A stretch of 64,000 nt of DNA from JAGHEK01 sp044426235 (GTDB taxonomy: Bacteria; Bacillota; Clostridia; Peptostreptococcales; Peptostreptococcaceae): positions 1 to 64,000 of the forward strand of contig JAWXUS010000005.1 of NCBI GenBank assembly GCA_044426235.1, given 5' to 3'. This document shows positions 17,760-26,722 of the stretch, one piece after another. Position numbers and translations under genes: made by a program. Within the stretch, counting starts at the first letter, position 1, and each line of letters begins with the position of its first letter. Below the pieces are notes generated by a model. It did no database searches and was not told the origin of the DNA. It was given only the letters and a program-made list of their open reading frames with translations.

Positions 17760-18977
17760 TTGTCAAATGAAAAATCATTAAAATGCTCTTTTTGTGGTAA
17801 AAATCAAGACCAAGTAAAAAGGCTAATAGCAGGACCAAATGTTTATATATGCGATGAGTGTGTTGAACTTTGTGATGAGATAATTCAAGAGGAAATAGAA
17901 GAAATTGTTGAAGATACTAACGTTTCTTTACCAAAGCCAAAGGAAATGATTGATGTTTTAGATGATTATGTTATTGGACAACAAAAAGCTAAAAAGGCAT
18001 TATCTGTTGCAGTTTATAATCACTATAAAAGAATTTATAGTAAAAAAGCTAAAACTAAAGATGTTGAAATTCAAAAGAGTAATGTTTTATTATTAGGTCC
18101 AACAGGTTCTGGTAAAACTTTACTTGCACAAACTTTAGCTAAAACTTTAAATGTTCCTTTTGCAATGGCTGATGCAACCTCTTTAACTGAGGCTGGATAT
18201 GTTGGTGAAGATGTTGAAAACATATTACTTAAACTTATACAATCTGCAGATTTTGATATTGAAAAAGCTGAAAGAGGAATTATATATATAGATGAAATTG
18301 ATAAGATTGCTAGAAAATCTGAGAATAGATCTATAACGAGAGATGTTAGTGGAGAAGGGGTCCAACAAGCACTTCTTAAAATACTTGAAGGTACAGTTGC
18401 AAGTGTTCCTCCTCAAGGTGGTAGAAAGCACCCACATCAAGAATTCTTAAAAATAGATACTACTAATGTGTTATTCATATTAGGTGGTGCATTTGATGGG
18501 ATTGAAAAGATAATCCAAAAACGTGGAGGAGATAAAACTCTAGGTTTTGGTGCTAAAATTGAAAGTAAAAAAGAAATGGACTTGGGTAAGATATATGCCA
18601 AAGCTCTTCCAGAAGACTTACTTAAATTTGGTATAATACCAGAATTTATAGGAAGAATTCCGGTTGTTGCAACTCTAGAATTACTAGATGAAGATGCTTT
18701 AGTTCAAATACTTAGCAAGCCAAAGAATGCTTTAGTTAAGCAGTATCAAAAATTATTAGAGTTAGATGATGTAGAGCTTGAATTTGAAGAAGAAGCACTT
18801 TATGCAATAGCTAAAAAAGCTATAGAAAGAAATACAGGAGCTAGGGGTCTTAGAAGTATAGTGGAATCTATAATGATGGAGACTATGTTTGAAGTACCGT
18901 CTAGAGAAGATATTAAAAAGGTTGTTGTAACTGAAAAAGCAGTTAATGAAGAAGAACAACCACTTTTAATAAATTAA
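17760..18977 (+). CDS. clpX: ClpX ATPase subunit
   Basis: A 405-residue AAA+ unfoldase that recognises substrates and feeds ClpP. I place the start at the TTG at 17760, because AAAGAGGTG just upstream acts as its ribosome binding site and the resulting N-terminus (MSNEKSLKCSFCGKNQDQV) matches the family. The zinc-binding domain has CSFC...CDEC (about 9-36). Walker A (GPTGSGKTLLAQT), Walker B (IIYIDEIDKIA) and the sensor region are intact. The IGF-type loop that docks to ClpP corresponds to the segment around TLGFGAK. Confidence 0.98.
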   Translation: MSNEKSLKCSFCGKNQDQVKRLIAGPNVYICDECVELCDEIIQEEIEEIVEDTNVSLPKPKEMIDVLDDYVIGQQKAKKALSVAVYNHYKRIYSKKAKTKDVEIQKSNVLLLGPTGSGKTLLAQTLAKTLNVPFAMADATSLTEAGYVGEDVENILLKLIQSADFDIEKAERGIIYIDEIDKIARKSENRSITRDVSGEGVQQALLKILEGTVASVPPQGGRKHPHQEFLKIDTTNVLFILGGAFDGIEKIIQKRGGDKTLGFGAKIESKKEMDLGKIYAKALPEDLLKFGIIPEFIGRIPVVATLELLDEDALVQILSKPKNALVKQYQKLLELDDVELEFEEEALYAIAKKAIERNTGARGLRSIVESIMMETMFEVPSREDIKKVVVTEKAVNEEEQPLLIN

Positions 18978-18985
18978 TTAAAGTG

Positions 18986-19012
18986 AAAAGCAACCTCTAT
19001 AGGTTGCTTTTT
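18986..19012 (+). terminator. Intrinsic terminator after clpX
   Basis: Stem AAAGCAACCT / AGGTTGCTTT with a CTAT loop and a T-run. It isolates clpPX from lon. Confidence 0.9.
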
Positions 19013-19123
19013 ATGTTTTAAATTATTAGAAAAAATTACATATTTATATATTTAATTAAATATAAAATTAAATGATATATTATATATTTTTAGTGTATAA
19101 TATAGTTTAATGTTATAAATAAA

Positions 19124-19155
19124 TTTGACGTTTATATAAAATAAAAAATTTGACA
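19124..19155 (+). promoter_or_regulatory. Direct TTTGACR repeat in the lon upstream region
   Basis: TTTGACG (19124-19130) and TTTGACA (19149-19155) are direct repeats 25 nt apart, just upstream of the lon ribosome binding site. An upstream TATAAT (19096-19101) would put them in the leader, a plausible operator position. The spacing does not fit CtsR, whose heptads are only about 3 nt apart. Confidence 0.35.
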
Positions 19156-19173
19156 CTTTAAGGAGTGATATTA

Positions 19174-21510
19174 TTGGAACAAAATAATGAATATAAAATA
19201 CCTTTAGTACCACTTAAGGGTATAACTGTTTACCCTCAAATGATACAACATTTTGAAGTGGGAAGAGAAATATCTATAAATGCTATAGAACAAAGTATAG
19301 AAGTAGATTCTTTAATTATGCTATCTTCACAAAAAGATCAATTAATTGATTTTCCAACAGAAGATGATATATATGATGTTGGTACTATTTGTAAGATAGT
19401 TAATGTGAAAAGATTGCCTGGGAATATAATATTATTATTCGTAGAGGGAATTTCACGTGGTAATATAAAAGAATTAGAATTAGTAGATGAGAGTTATTAT
19501 GAAGCAGTTGTTGAAGAAGTGCCTGAAGATGATGCTATTTTAGATGGAGACTTAGAATTTGAAGCATATCTTAGAAGATTAGAAGCTAGTTATCAAGAAT
19601 ATGTATCTAATTATAGTAAGGTTTCAGATGAACTATTAACTCAATTAGATATAGAAGGTAGTCCAAGTAAGTATATTGATACTGTTGCTAGTAACTTATA
19701 TTTAAAACCAAGTTCTAAACAAGAAATTTTAGAAGCATTCAATTTAAAAGATAGAATTGAACTTATTTATAAAATTGTTGGTGAAGAATTAGAACTTTTA
19801 AGAGTTGATAAAAAAATTGCAATAAAAGTTAGAAAACAGGTTGCAAAAAGTCAAAAAGATTATTATCTAAGGGAACAAATGAGAGTTATTCAGAAAGAAC
19901 TTGGTGATGATGATTTAGATGATGAAATTGAAAACTTTAGATTACAACTCAAAAAACTTAAAGTAAGTAAAGATATAAAGCAAAAAATAGAAAGAGAAAT
20001 TAAAAAATTAACTAGATTATCTTCTCATTCTCCAGATGCATCAACAAGCAGAATTTATCTTGAAAATATTTTTTCACTTCCTTGGAATAAAGAGACTAAA
20101 GATAAAATAGATCTTGAAAATTCAAAAGAAGTTTTAGATGAAGCACACTATGGAATGGAAAAAGTTAAAGAAAGAATACTTGAATACTTAGCAATTAGAA
20201 GTTTATCAAACAAATTAAAGTCACCAATAATTTGTTTAGTTGGACCTCCAGGAGTTGGTAAAACTTCAATTGCAAAATCTATTGCAGACTCTTTAAATAG
20301 AAAATTTGTTAGAATTTCACTTGGAGGAGTAACTGATGAAGCAGAAATTAGAGGGCATAGAAGAACTTATGTTGGAGCAATTCCAGGAAGAATAATCAAT
20401 GCACTTAAGGAAGTTAAAATTAAAAATCCAGTTATACTTCTTGATGAAATAGATAAAATGGGTACTGATAGACGTGCAAATCCTGCAGATGCAATGCTTG
20501 AAGTTTTAGATCCAGAACAAAACAAAGATTTTACGGATCATTACTTAGAGTTACCATTTGATTTATCGAAAACTTTATTTGTAACTACTGCAAATAGTTT
20601 AGGTACAATTCCAAGACCACTTCTTGATAGAATGGAAATAATAGAATTATCAGGATACATAGAAGAGGAAAAGTTAAATATAGCTAAAAAATATCTTCTT
20701 AAAAAGCAGATAGAAGATAATGGATTACAAGGTGATTTTGTAAAAATAGATGATGAAACTTTGAGAGAAGTAATACGTTCGTATACTAAAGAGGCTGGAG
20801 TTAGAAATCTTGAAAGAACTATAGGTAAGATTTGTAGAAAGTGTGCTAAAAAGTATGTTGAATGTAATTCACTTGAGGAAATAGTTATTACTAAAGAAAA
20901 TTTAAGTGAATATTTAGGTAAAGTTAAATATAGGTACGAAATGATTGGGGACAAGCCTGAAGTTGGTATTGTAACTGGTCTTGCTTGGACGTCAGTTGGA
21001 GGAGAAACTTTAACTGTAGAAGTTAATACTTTAAAAGGTAAGGGTCAAATAGTTCTTACAGGAAAACTTGGAGAAGTTATGAAAGAATCTGCAAGAACAG
21101 GTATTACATATATTAGATCGATTCACGATAAATTTAATATAAATTCTGATTTCTATAAAGATACAGATATACACATACATATTCCAGAAGGGGCAGTCCC
21201 AAAAGATGGACCTTCTGCTGGTATTACAATGGCGCTTGCGGTATTATCATCACTTACTAATATTCCAGTTAGAAACGATATAGCTATGACTGGTGAGATT
21301 ACTTTAAGAGGAAGAGTTTTAGCAGTTGGTGGAGTAAAAGAAAAATTAATAGCTGCACATAGAGCAGGTATTAAAAAAGTATTACTTCCAGTTGATTGCG
21401 AAGCGGATTTAGATGATTTACCACAAAATGTAAAAGACGATTTAGAATTTGTTTTAGTAGAACATATGGATCAAGTGCTAGAACATTCATTAGTAGGAAG
21501 CGGTGAATAA
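19174..21510 (+). CDS. lon: ATP-dependent protease LonA
   Basis: A 778-residue cytosolic protease for damaged and regulatory proteins. The start is taken as the TTG at 19174, 8 nt after AAGGAG; the GTG at 19165 sits inside that site. Domains in order: LON substrate-binding domain (about 8-200), coiled-coil region, AAA+ module with GPPGVGKTSIAKS and ILLDEIDKM, and the peptidase domain with catalytic serine in PKDGPSAG and a later lysine near GGVKEKL. The large N-domain makes it LonA rather than LonB. ysxC follows with almost no gap. Confidence 0.97.
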   Translation: MEQNNEYKIPLVPLKGITVYPQMIQHFEVGREISINAIEQSIEVDSLIMLSSQKDQLIDFPTEDDIYDVGTICKIVNVKRLPGNIILLFVEGISRGNIKELELVDESYYEAVVEEVPEDDAILDGDLEFEAYLRRLEASYQEYVSNYSKVSDELLTQLDIEGSPSKYIDTVASNLYLKPSSKQEILEAFNLKDRIELIYKIVGEELELLRVDKKIAIKVRKQVAKSQKDYYLREQMRVIQKELGDDDLDDEIENFRLQLKKLKVSKDIKQKIEREIKKLTRLSSHSPDASTSRIYLENIFSLPWNKETKDKIDLENSKEVLDEAHYGMEKVKERILEYLAIRSLSNKLKSPIICLVGPPGVGKTSIAKSIADSLNRKFVRISLGGVTDEAEIRGHRRTYVGAIPGRIINALKEVKIKNPVILLDEIDKMGTDRRANPADAMLEVLDPEQNKDFTDHYLELPFDLSKTLFVTTANSLGTIPRPLLDRMEIIELSGYIEEEKLNIAKKYLLKKQIEDNGLQGDFVKIDDETLREVIRSYTKEAGVRNLERTIGKICRKCAKKYVECNSLEEIVITKENLSEYLGKVKYRYEMIGDKPEVGIVTGLAWTSVGGETLTVEVNTLKGKGQIVLTGKLGEVMKESARTGITYIRSIHDKFNINSDFYKDTDIHIHIPEGAVPKDGPSAGITMALAVLSSLTNIPVRNDIAMTGEITLRGRVLAVGGVKEKLIAAHRAGIKKVLLPVDCEADLDDLPQNVKDDLEFVLVEHMDQVLEHSLVGSGE

Positions 21511-21511
21511 A

Positions 21512-22123
21512 ATGAAAATAAGAAGTTCAGAAATAACTATGAGTGCAGTTAATAAAAGTCAATATCCGATAGACGATTTACCAGAGATTGCAATGGTTGG
21601 TAGATCTAATGTTGGAAAGTCTTCAACTGTAAACACGTTATTAAATAGAAGAAATTTTGCAAGAGTGAGTCAAACTCCGGGTAAAACTAGAACTATAAAT
21701 TTTTACCTTATAAATAAAGAATTCTTCTTTGTTGATTTACCAGGGTATGGATATGCAAAAATATCTAAGTCTGAAAAAGAAAAATGGGGAGCAATAATGG
21801 AAAGATATCTAGGTGAGAGGGAAGAATTATGTGCAATATTCCTTTTAGTAGATATAAGACACGCACCGAGTAAAGATGATATTGCGATGTATGATTGGAT
21901 TAAGCATTTTGGATATGATTGTGTTGTAATTGCAACTAAATCAGATAAAATAGCTAGAGGTCAATATCAAAAGCATATAAGTATAATTAGAAAAACTCTT
22001 CAAATGGATAAAGAGGAAAAAGTAATTCCTATTTCATCACTTAAAAAGACTGGTGTTGAAGATGTTTGGAATGAAATTGTAAATCAATATCAAAAGCACG
22101 GTTATGAAGTGACTGTTGATTAA
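21512..22123 (+). CDS. ysxC: YsxC/EngB ribosome-biogenesis GTPase
   Basis: A 203-residue GTPase needed for large-subunit assembly. The ATG at 21512 is preferred, as the upstream GTG at 21503 overlaps the lon coding end and forms part of the GCGGTG signal. GTPase motifs are complete: G1 GRSNVGKSS, G2 around TPGKTRT, G3 DLPGYGYA, G4 TKSDK and G5 ISSLKKTG. The lon-ysxC pairing is conserved in Firmicutes. A terminator follows. Confidence 0.96.
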   Translation: MKIRSSEITMSAVNKSQYPIDDLPEIAMVGRSNVGKSSTVNTLLNRRNFARVSQTPGKTRTINFYLINKEFFFVDLPGYGYAKISKSEKEKWGAIMERYLGEREELCAIFLLVDIRHAPSKDDIAMYDWIKHFGYDCVVIATKSDKIARGQYQKHISIIRKTLQMDKEEKVIPISSLKKTGVEDVWNEIVNQYQKHGYEVTVD

Positions 22124-22128
22124 TTTAT

Positions 22129-22167
22129 TATACACCTAGAACTTTTAAAGTTTTAGGTGTATTTTTG
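22129..22167 (+). terminator. Intrinsic terminator after ysxC
   Basis: A long imperfect stem TACACCTA-GAACTTT / AAAGTTT-TAGGTGTA followed by TTTTT. Confidence 0.88.
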
Positions 22168-22222
22168 TATAAACTATTATTTTGGTGGTAATAATCAAAA
22201 TGAATAGGAAAGGTGGTAGAAT

Positions 22223-23266
22223 ATGCTTAGTTTTAAAGAAGTTTTTTCAAATGATAATAAACTAAGACTACATAGAGATGACATATCGAAAAATGAACAG
22301 AATTTATCAGATAATAAAGTGAAATTAATGTTTGAAAATGTATTAGATGATGCATTAAAAAATGACTGTACAGATATTCATATTGAACCACGAAAAAGTA
22401 AGGGCGTAATAAGATTTAGAATAAAAGGAGATTTAAATAATTATTTAGAAATTGAAGAAAATATTTTTATTAATTTAATTTCTTATATTAAAGTTTGTAG
22501 TAATTTAAATATTTCAGAAAAAAGAATACCTCAAGATGGAAGAATGACAAAGAGAACAATAGATATTAGAACTTCAACAATTCCAACGATATTTGGTGAA
22601 AAAATAGTCCTTAGGTTATTAAATAGGAGTAATTTTTTGAAAAGTAAAAGAGAATTAGGTTTTTTAGATGAACATATTAGTATTGTTGAAGAAATCATAA
22701 ATAAGAAACAAGGTTTATTTCTTATAACAGGTAAAACTGGAAGTGGTAAAACTACTACGGCATATTCTCTTATTAAGGATTTAATAAATAGCAATATAAA
22801 TATAATGACAATTGAAGATCCGATAGAATATAATTTGGAAGAAATAAATCAAACTCAAGTAAATAAAAAAGCAGGATTTAATTTTGATAATGGTGTAAAA
22901 GCTATTTTAAGGCAAGATCCAGATGTTATTTTAATTGGAGAAATTAGAGATGTGGAAACTGCAAAAATTGCAATAAAAGCGTCTATGACTGGTCATTTAG
23001 TTATATCGACTATGCATTCAAATGACTCAGTATCATCAATAATTAGGTTACTTGAAATGGAGATAAAGTCTAATCTTATAAATACTTCATTAGTCGGAGT
23101 AATAAATCAAAAAATAATAAATTCAAAATTAGAATATGAAATATTAAAAGTTAGTGAAGAACTAACAAATTATATAAATTCAGAGGTTGAGTATAAAATA
23201 TTAAAAGATAAAGCAGTTGAATTTGATTTAATAAAATATAATAAAAAAGAGTTATGCTTATGTTAA
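22223..23266 (+). CDS. PilB/GspE/ComGA-type secretion ATPase, short form
   Basis: A 347-residue ATPase that powers pilus or pseudopilus assembly at the inner face of the membrane. It has the family core: TDIHIEPR, Walker A GKTGSGKTTT, the Asp box TIEDPIEYN, Walker B DPDVILIGEIRD and the His box STMHSNDSVSS. The N-terminal MshEN-type domain of long PilB proteins is absent, as in competence ComGA. The usual CxxC zinc motif after the His-box region is missing; the corresponding stretch reads VINQKIINSKLEYE. It overlaps the next gene by 13 nt and has an AAAGGTGG site. Confidence 0.92.
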   Translation: MLSFKEVFSNDNKLRLHRDDISKNEQNLSDNKVKLMFENVLDDALKNDCTDIHIEPRKSKGVIRFRIKGDLNNYLEIEENIFINLISYIKVCSNLNISEKRIPQDGRMTKRTIDIRTSTIPTIFGEKIVLRLLNRSNFLKSKRELGFLDEHISIVEEIINKKQGLFLITGKTGSGKTTTAYSLIKDLINSNINIMTIEDPIEYNLEEINQTQVNKKAGFNFDNGVKAILRQDPDVILIGEIRDVETAKIAIKASMTGHLVISTMHSNDSVSSIIRLLEMEIKSNLINTSLVGVINQKIINSKLEYEILKVSEELTNYINSEVEYKILKDKAVEFDLIKYNKKELCLC

Positions 23267-24279
23267 AAGAAAAAGAATTATCAATATTTTGTAAAAAATT
23301 AAGTATATTAAGTGGATCAGGATATGAAATTAATAAAAGTCTAATTATTTGTTCAGATGAATTAAATATTAAAAATAAAAAGATTATAAATAATGTTATT
23401 TTTGAAATTGAACGAGGTGAAAGTTTATCTGATGCTTTTTCAAAGACTAATAAGTTTTCAAATTATTTTATTAGTATGATAAAGTATGGAGAAGTTGGTG
23501 GAGACTTAGAAAATTGTCTTAATCATCTTTATAAATTTTACGATGAAGAATTTAAAACTACAAGAAAAATAAAAGAATCATTAGCATATCCAAGTTTAAT
23601 ACTTTGTATGGTATTTTTGATATCGATATTTTGTCTAATTTATATAGTTCCAAGTTATAAAAATTTCTTTAATGGTTTAGAAAGTGATATTCCTAAAATA
23701 ACTAAAAATCTATTTATGTTATCAGATTTTTTAATATTTAACTATAAAGTATTATTAATAGGAATAGTTTTATTTATTTTAAGTACGATTTTTATGTTAC
23801 GAAAAATAGATTTTTCTTTTTATGTAGATTTTTTAAAAGTAAAAATCTTTAAAGATATATTTATGAGTAAATCAATAATGAAATTTTCAAACACCTTATC
23901 ATCACTTACTAAGAGTGGAGTAAACGTAGTTGATGCAATTGATTTATCTATTAATATACTTGAAAATAAATTTTTGTATAGTAAATTATTTATGTCAAAA
24001 GAATCTGTAAAAGCAGGGGATAGCATCTGTAAATCACTTGATAAATGTGGTGTATTCCCAGAAATTGTGATTTCTATGATTAGAGTTGGAGAAGAAACTG
24101 GGAAACTTGAAAATATGCTTGATACAATAAATAGTTTATATAGAAATGAACTTGAAAGTAAGTTAGAAATATTTATAAAAAGAATAGAACCAACTTTAAT
24201 AATAATATGTGGTGTTATAGTTTTCTTATTTGCGTTATCAATAATCGCACCTATGTATGATGTTATAGGTTTAATTTAA
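23254..24279 (+). CDS. PilC/GspF/ComGB-type inner-membrane platform protein
   Basis: A 341-residue polytopic protein on which the pilus is assembled. Two T2SSF domains are visible, each with the GE(R/T)xG(K/D)LE-like signature: YGEVGGDLENCL near residue 75 and RVGEETGKLENML near residue 277. Three hydrophobic segments lie near 120, 165 and 320. The start overlaps the end of the ATPase gene; an ATG two codons further in is an alternative. It stands between the ATPase and the pilin, the usual order. Confidence 0.93.
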   Translation: MLMLKEKELSIFCKKLSILSGSGYEINKSLIICSDELNIKNKKIINNVIFEIERGESLSDAFSKTNKFSNYFISMIKYGEVGGDLENCLNHLYKFYDEEFKTTRKIKESLAYPSLILCMVFLISIFCLIYIVPSYKNFFNGLESDIPKITKNLFMLSDFLIFNYKVLLIGIVLFILSTIFMLRKIDFSFYVDFLKVKIFKDIFMSKSIMKFSNTLSSLTKSGVNVVDAIDLSINILENKFLYSKLFMSKESVKAGDSICKSLDKCGVFPEIVISMIRVGEETGKLENMLDTINSLYRNELESKLEIFIKRIEPTLIIICGVIVFLFALSIIAPMYDVIGLI

Positions 24280-24302
24280 AATTTGAATTATGGAGAAAAT
24301 TT

Positions 24303-24650
24303 ATGAAAATTAAAGAACAAAGTGGATTTACTTTACTAGAAGTAATAGTTACTATAAGTATAATGATAATGTTTTCGAGTTTTGGATTTACAAAGTTGAC
24401 TCAAATACAACAAGATGCAAGAGAGAATACTGATAAAATAGTGGCTATGAATTTAGCGAATGCAGCTAATTTATATATGACAACAAATGGTAGTAATACA
24501 GTTAGTATAGAAGAACTAGTTAATAGTGAATATATAAGCACAGAACCTGTTCCTCAAAGTGTTAATGGTGGTTTTAATATTAATATTTTAGGATCTAATA
24601 TAACTGTTGAGGCTGGAGGAAAAACATTTTATCCAAGCGATAAATCATAG
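24303..24650 (+). CDS. Type IV prepilin/competence pseudopilin
   Basis: A 115-residue prepilin. The class III leader MKIKEQSG precedes FTLLEVIVTISIMIMF, so cleavage should follow the glycine with F as mature residue 1 and E5 conserved. The hydrophobic N-terminal helix doubles as membrane anchor and filament core. The globular part is small and lacks cysteines. It is the only pilin-like gene in the cluster, so it is probably the major subunit. The peptidase at the left window edge is the likely processing enzyme. Confidence 0.93.
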   Translation: MKIKEQSGFTLLEVIVTISIMIMFSSFGFTKLTQIQQDARENTDKIVAMNLANAANLYMTTNGSNTVSIEELVNSEYISTEPVPQSVNGGFNINILGSNITVEAGGKTFYPSDKS

Positions 24651-24706
24651 AGATTTAAGTTTATATAAAATAGTATAAACGTAAAAATTTAATATTTTAC
24701 TTAGTG

Positions 24707-24752
24707 AAAGTTATGAAATTTGATTTAAAAATCTAATTTCATAGCTTTTTTT
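24707..24752 (+). terminator. Intrinsic terminator after the pilin gene
   Basis: Stem AGTTATGAAATT / AATTTCATAGCT with one wobble and a T-run, ending the pilus cluster. Confidence 0.8.
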
Positions 24753-24783
24753 GTTAGTATATGTAGAAACTAAATACAAAAAG

Positions 24784-24792
24784 TGATATAAT
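24784..24792 (+). promoter_or_regulatory. Extended -10 element upstream of the SEC-C gene
   Basis: TGATATAAT (TGnTATAAT) lies about 30 nt before the AAGGAGTG site. No good -35 is visible. The same GTGATATAAT string occurs before tig and mutS2. Confidence 0.5.
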
Positions 24793-24834
24793 AACAAATT
24801 GTACTTTGATTAAAATAATAAGGAGTGAGCGGTT

Positions 24835-25878
24835 ATGATAGGAAGAAATGACTTATGTATTTGCGGAAGTAAAAAGAAATACAAAAAATGTTGCCTAAAT
24901 AAAGATAATACTCAAAAGATTGTAAATAGAAAAGTTGAAGATGCACAAACTAAATATGCTAATTTATATCAAAAGATATATAATTATTCAATAGAAGAGA
25001 GATTTGAAGAAGAATACAAAAGAGCAAGAGAAATATTTTATATATTAGATAATAAAGAGCAAAATATTAATTTTGAAAGATTATTTAATACTTATTTTAT
25101 GATAGATCATATTATGGAAAATAAGAAAGTTATGACTGTTTCATATTATGAAGAAAATGCAGATAAAATAAATGAATCTGAAAGTAACATAATGAGAAGT
25201 CTATTTGAATCATATGTTAGTATTTACAGAGTTAAAGAAAAAAGAGATGAAGAAGTTGTTCTTGAAGATTGTTTAACTAATGAAGTTATAACTACTCAAG
25301 ATATAAAATTACTTTCAGGATTTAATGTTGATGAATTAATAATAGCTAGAATATTAGATATAGAAGATATAAATGTTTTAGTTGATATAACGGTTATAAT
25401 AACTGAAGATATAAAAAATGTAATTATTAACGATATAGATAGATTATATAAAGAATACGAAGAATTCTATAAAGAAAAGAAAGCATTCTTAATGCATCAT
25501 ACAAGTATTTTATATAGATACGTACAACAATTATTAGATCCAAGTGTTGTAAATTATCTTAGAGATCAAACAAATCCAAGCGAAGAAAAGCAAACTTTAG
25601 AAACTACAGTTTCAGAAAGCGCAGTTGAATACGGAGTATGTGAAGTAAGTACTCTTTTAAATGAATGTGTTGAAGATGAGTTTAAAACTGTTTGTATTAA
25701 GTTTTGGAATGAAGTAAAAGAAAAATGTGTAAAAGGAACTTCAAATGGATGGGCTGCAGCTGTTGAGTACCATATCAAAAAAGAGAATAGTCTTAATGTA
25801 ACTCAACCTGAAATTGCTAAAAAGTATGAAACTAGTGCGAGTACTTTAGGAAAAAGATATAAAGATATAAAAGCATAA
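24835..25878 (+). CDS. SEC-C zinc-motif protein with C-terminal HTH-like region
   Basis: A 347-residue protein that opens with a SEC-C motif (NDLCICGSKKKYKKCC, residues 5-20), the zinc-binding tail normally at the end of SecA. The middle is helical and acidic with no recognised fold. The C-terminus (about 300-347) reads WAAAVEYHIKK...TQPEIAKKYETSASTLGKRYKDI, resembling the DUF6398/cyclin-type helix-turn-helix seen in other SEC-C proteins. It may bind ribosomes or nucleic acid; that is inference. It stands alone between terminators with its own extended -10 promoter. The SecA encoded at 6.9-9.2 kb lacks this motif. Confidence 0.75.
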   Translation: MIGRNDLCICGSKKKYKKCCLNKDNTQKIVNRKVEDAQTKYANLYQKIYNYSIEERFEEEYKRAREIFYILDNKEQNINFERLFNTYFMIDHIMENKKVMTVSYYEENADKINESESNIMRSLFESYVSIYRVKEKRDEEVVLEDCLTNEVITTQDIKLLSGFNVDELIIARILDIEDINVLVDITVIITEDIKNVIINDIDRLYKEYEEFYKEKKAFLMHHTSILYRYVQQLLDPSVVNYLRDQTNPSEEKQTLETTVSESAVEYGVCEVSTLLNECVEDEFKTVCIKFWNEVKEKCVKGTSNGWAAAVEYHIKKENSLNVTQPEIAKKYETSASTLGKRYKDIKA

Positions 25879-25883
25879 TATTT

Positions 25884-25920
25884 GGCCGAATCATTTTTAA
25901 AATGAATCGGCTATTTTTTT
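25884..25920 (+). terminator. Intrinsic terminator after the SEC-C gene
   Basis: Stem GCCGAATCATT / AATGAATCGGC (one mismatch) followed by a T-run. Confidence 0.88.
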
Positions 25921-26009
25921 GTAGAGTTTTCAAGTTAAATTAGGTATAATGGTATTAATTGTTTTATTTTTTGTAATAATTATATTATATCAAAAGAAAG
26001 AGGTAGTTT

Positions 26010-26369
26010 ATGAATTTTACTTTAGGAAAAGAAATAGCAGTTTCAACAAGCTATGTTAAATCAAATCCGGCAGTACCAATTTTTAATGGTGAAGAAATTT
26101 ATGGTGCAATATACCATATTGAAATAGGTTATAATGAACAAATGACTGAAAAAAATACAGAATACATAATAGTAGATTATAAAGATTTTAATTTAAGTGA
26201 TGAGAAAAAAACTATGTTACTTGAACTTGCAAATAAATATTGTGATGATAAAAATATTTCAGATAGAAATATAGAACTTTTAGATAATGAAGAGGCAGAA
26301 AACTTTGTAGAAAAAATATTTAATAATATGAAGGTTATAAAAGGTCTTATAACTAAAAAGGGACAATAA
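26010..26369 (+). CDS. Unknown protein, 119 residues
   Basis: I do not recognise this protein. It has no signal peptide, membrane segment or cysteine cluster (one Cys). The N-terminal half is beta-like (EEIYGAIYHIEIGYNEQM) and the C-terminal half helical and charged. A GAAAGAGG site precedes the ATG at 26010. The next gene begins one base after its stop, so the two are translationally coupled and probably act together. Confidence 0.65.
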   Translation: MNFTLGKEIAVSTSYVKSNPAVPIFNGEEIYGAIYHIEIGYNEQMTEKNTEYIIVDYKDFNLSDEKKTMLLELANKYCDDKNISDRNIELLDNEEAENFVEKIFNNMKVIKGLITKKGQ

Positions 26370-26370
26370 T

Positions 26371-26682
26371 ATGGATTTTGTACTTATTGAAGAAATTGTT
26401 TTATTTGAAAATACTTATGAATTTAAAGTATATAAATATAATGATGAAATAAATTTAAACAACAAAGAAGATTTTGTCTGTAATTTAACAGTTTTAATTA
26501 ATCGTGTAAATTCGGCATTTTTAAGTAGGACTGATGAAAAAGTAAAGTCTACTGTACTAGTTAAAAATTTAAATGGAAAATTTGATAATTTTACAAATTC
26601 TATAAGAAATTGTATTTATCAAGAAATTGATGAAATAGATTTAGAAGTTAAAAATATTGAAATATTATTTTGTGAAAGCTAG
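26371..26682 (+). CDS. Unknown protein, 103 residues, coupled to the preceding gene
   Basis: I do not recognise this protein. It is soluble-looking, with strands at the start (DFVLIEEIVLFENTYEFKVYKYND) and helices later; two cysteines are not in a motif. No separate strong ribosome binding site is seen, although AAAAAGGGAC at the end of the upstream gene may serve. Its TAG stop lies within the stem of the terminator. Coding status is supported by coupling and by the terminator position. Confidence 0.6.
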   Translation: MDFVLIEEIVLFENTYEFKVYKYNDEINLNNKEDFVCNLTVLINRVNSAFLSRTDEKVKSTVLVKNLNGKFDNFTNSIRNCIYQEIDEIDLEVKNIEILFCES

Positions 26683-26699
26683 GTTTAACCTAGCTTTTT
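26675..26699 (+). terminator. Intrinsic terminator containing the stop codon of the upstream gene
   Basis: Stem AAAGCTAGG / CCTAGCTTT with a TTTAA loop and trailing T residues; the TAG stop is in the left arm. Confidence 0.85.
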
Positions 26700-26722
26700 A
26701 ATTGATTAATAAGGAGAAAGTT

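Noticed and set aside
19124..19155. CtsR operator at lon
   Set aside because: CtsR binds TTTGACC-type heptads separated by about 3 nt; here the repeats are 25 nt apart.
20541..20954. 137-codon minus-strand frame inside lon
   Set aside because: It lies opposite the conserved AAA+ region and reads as low-complexity hydrophobic sequence; a shadow frame.
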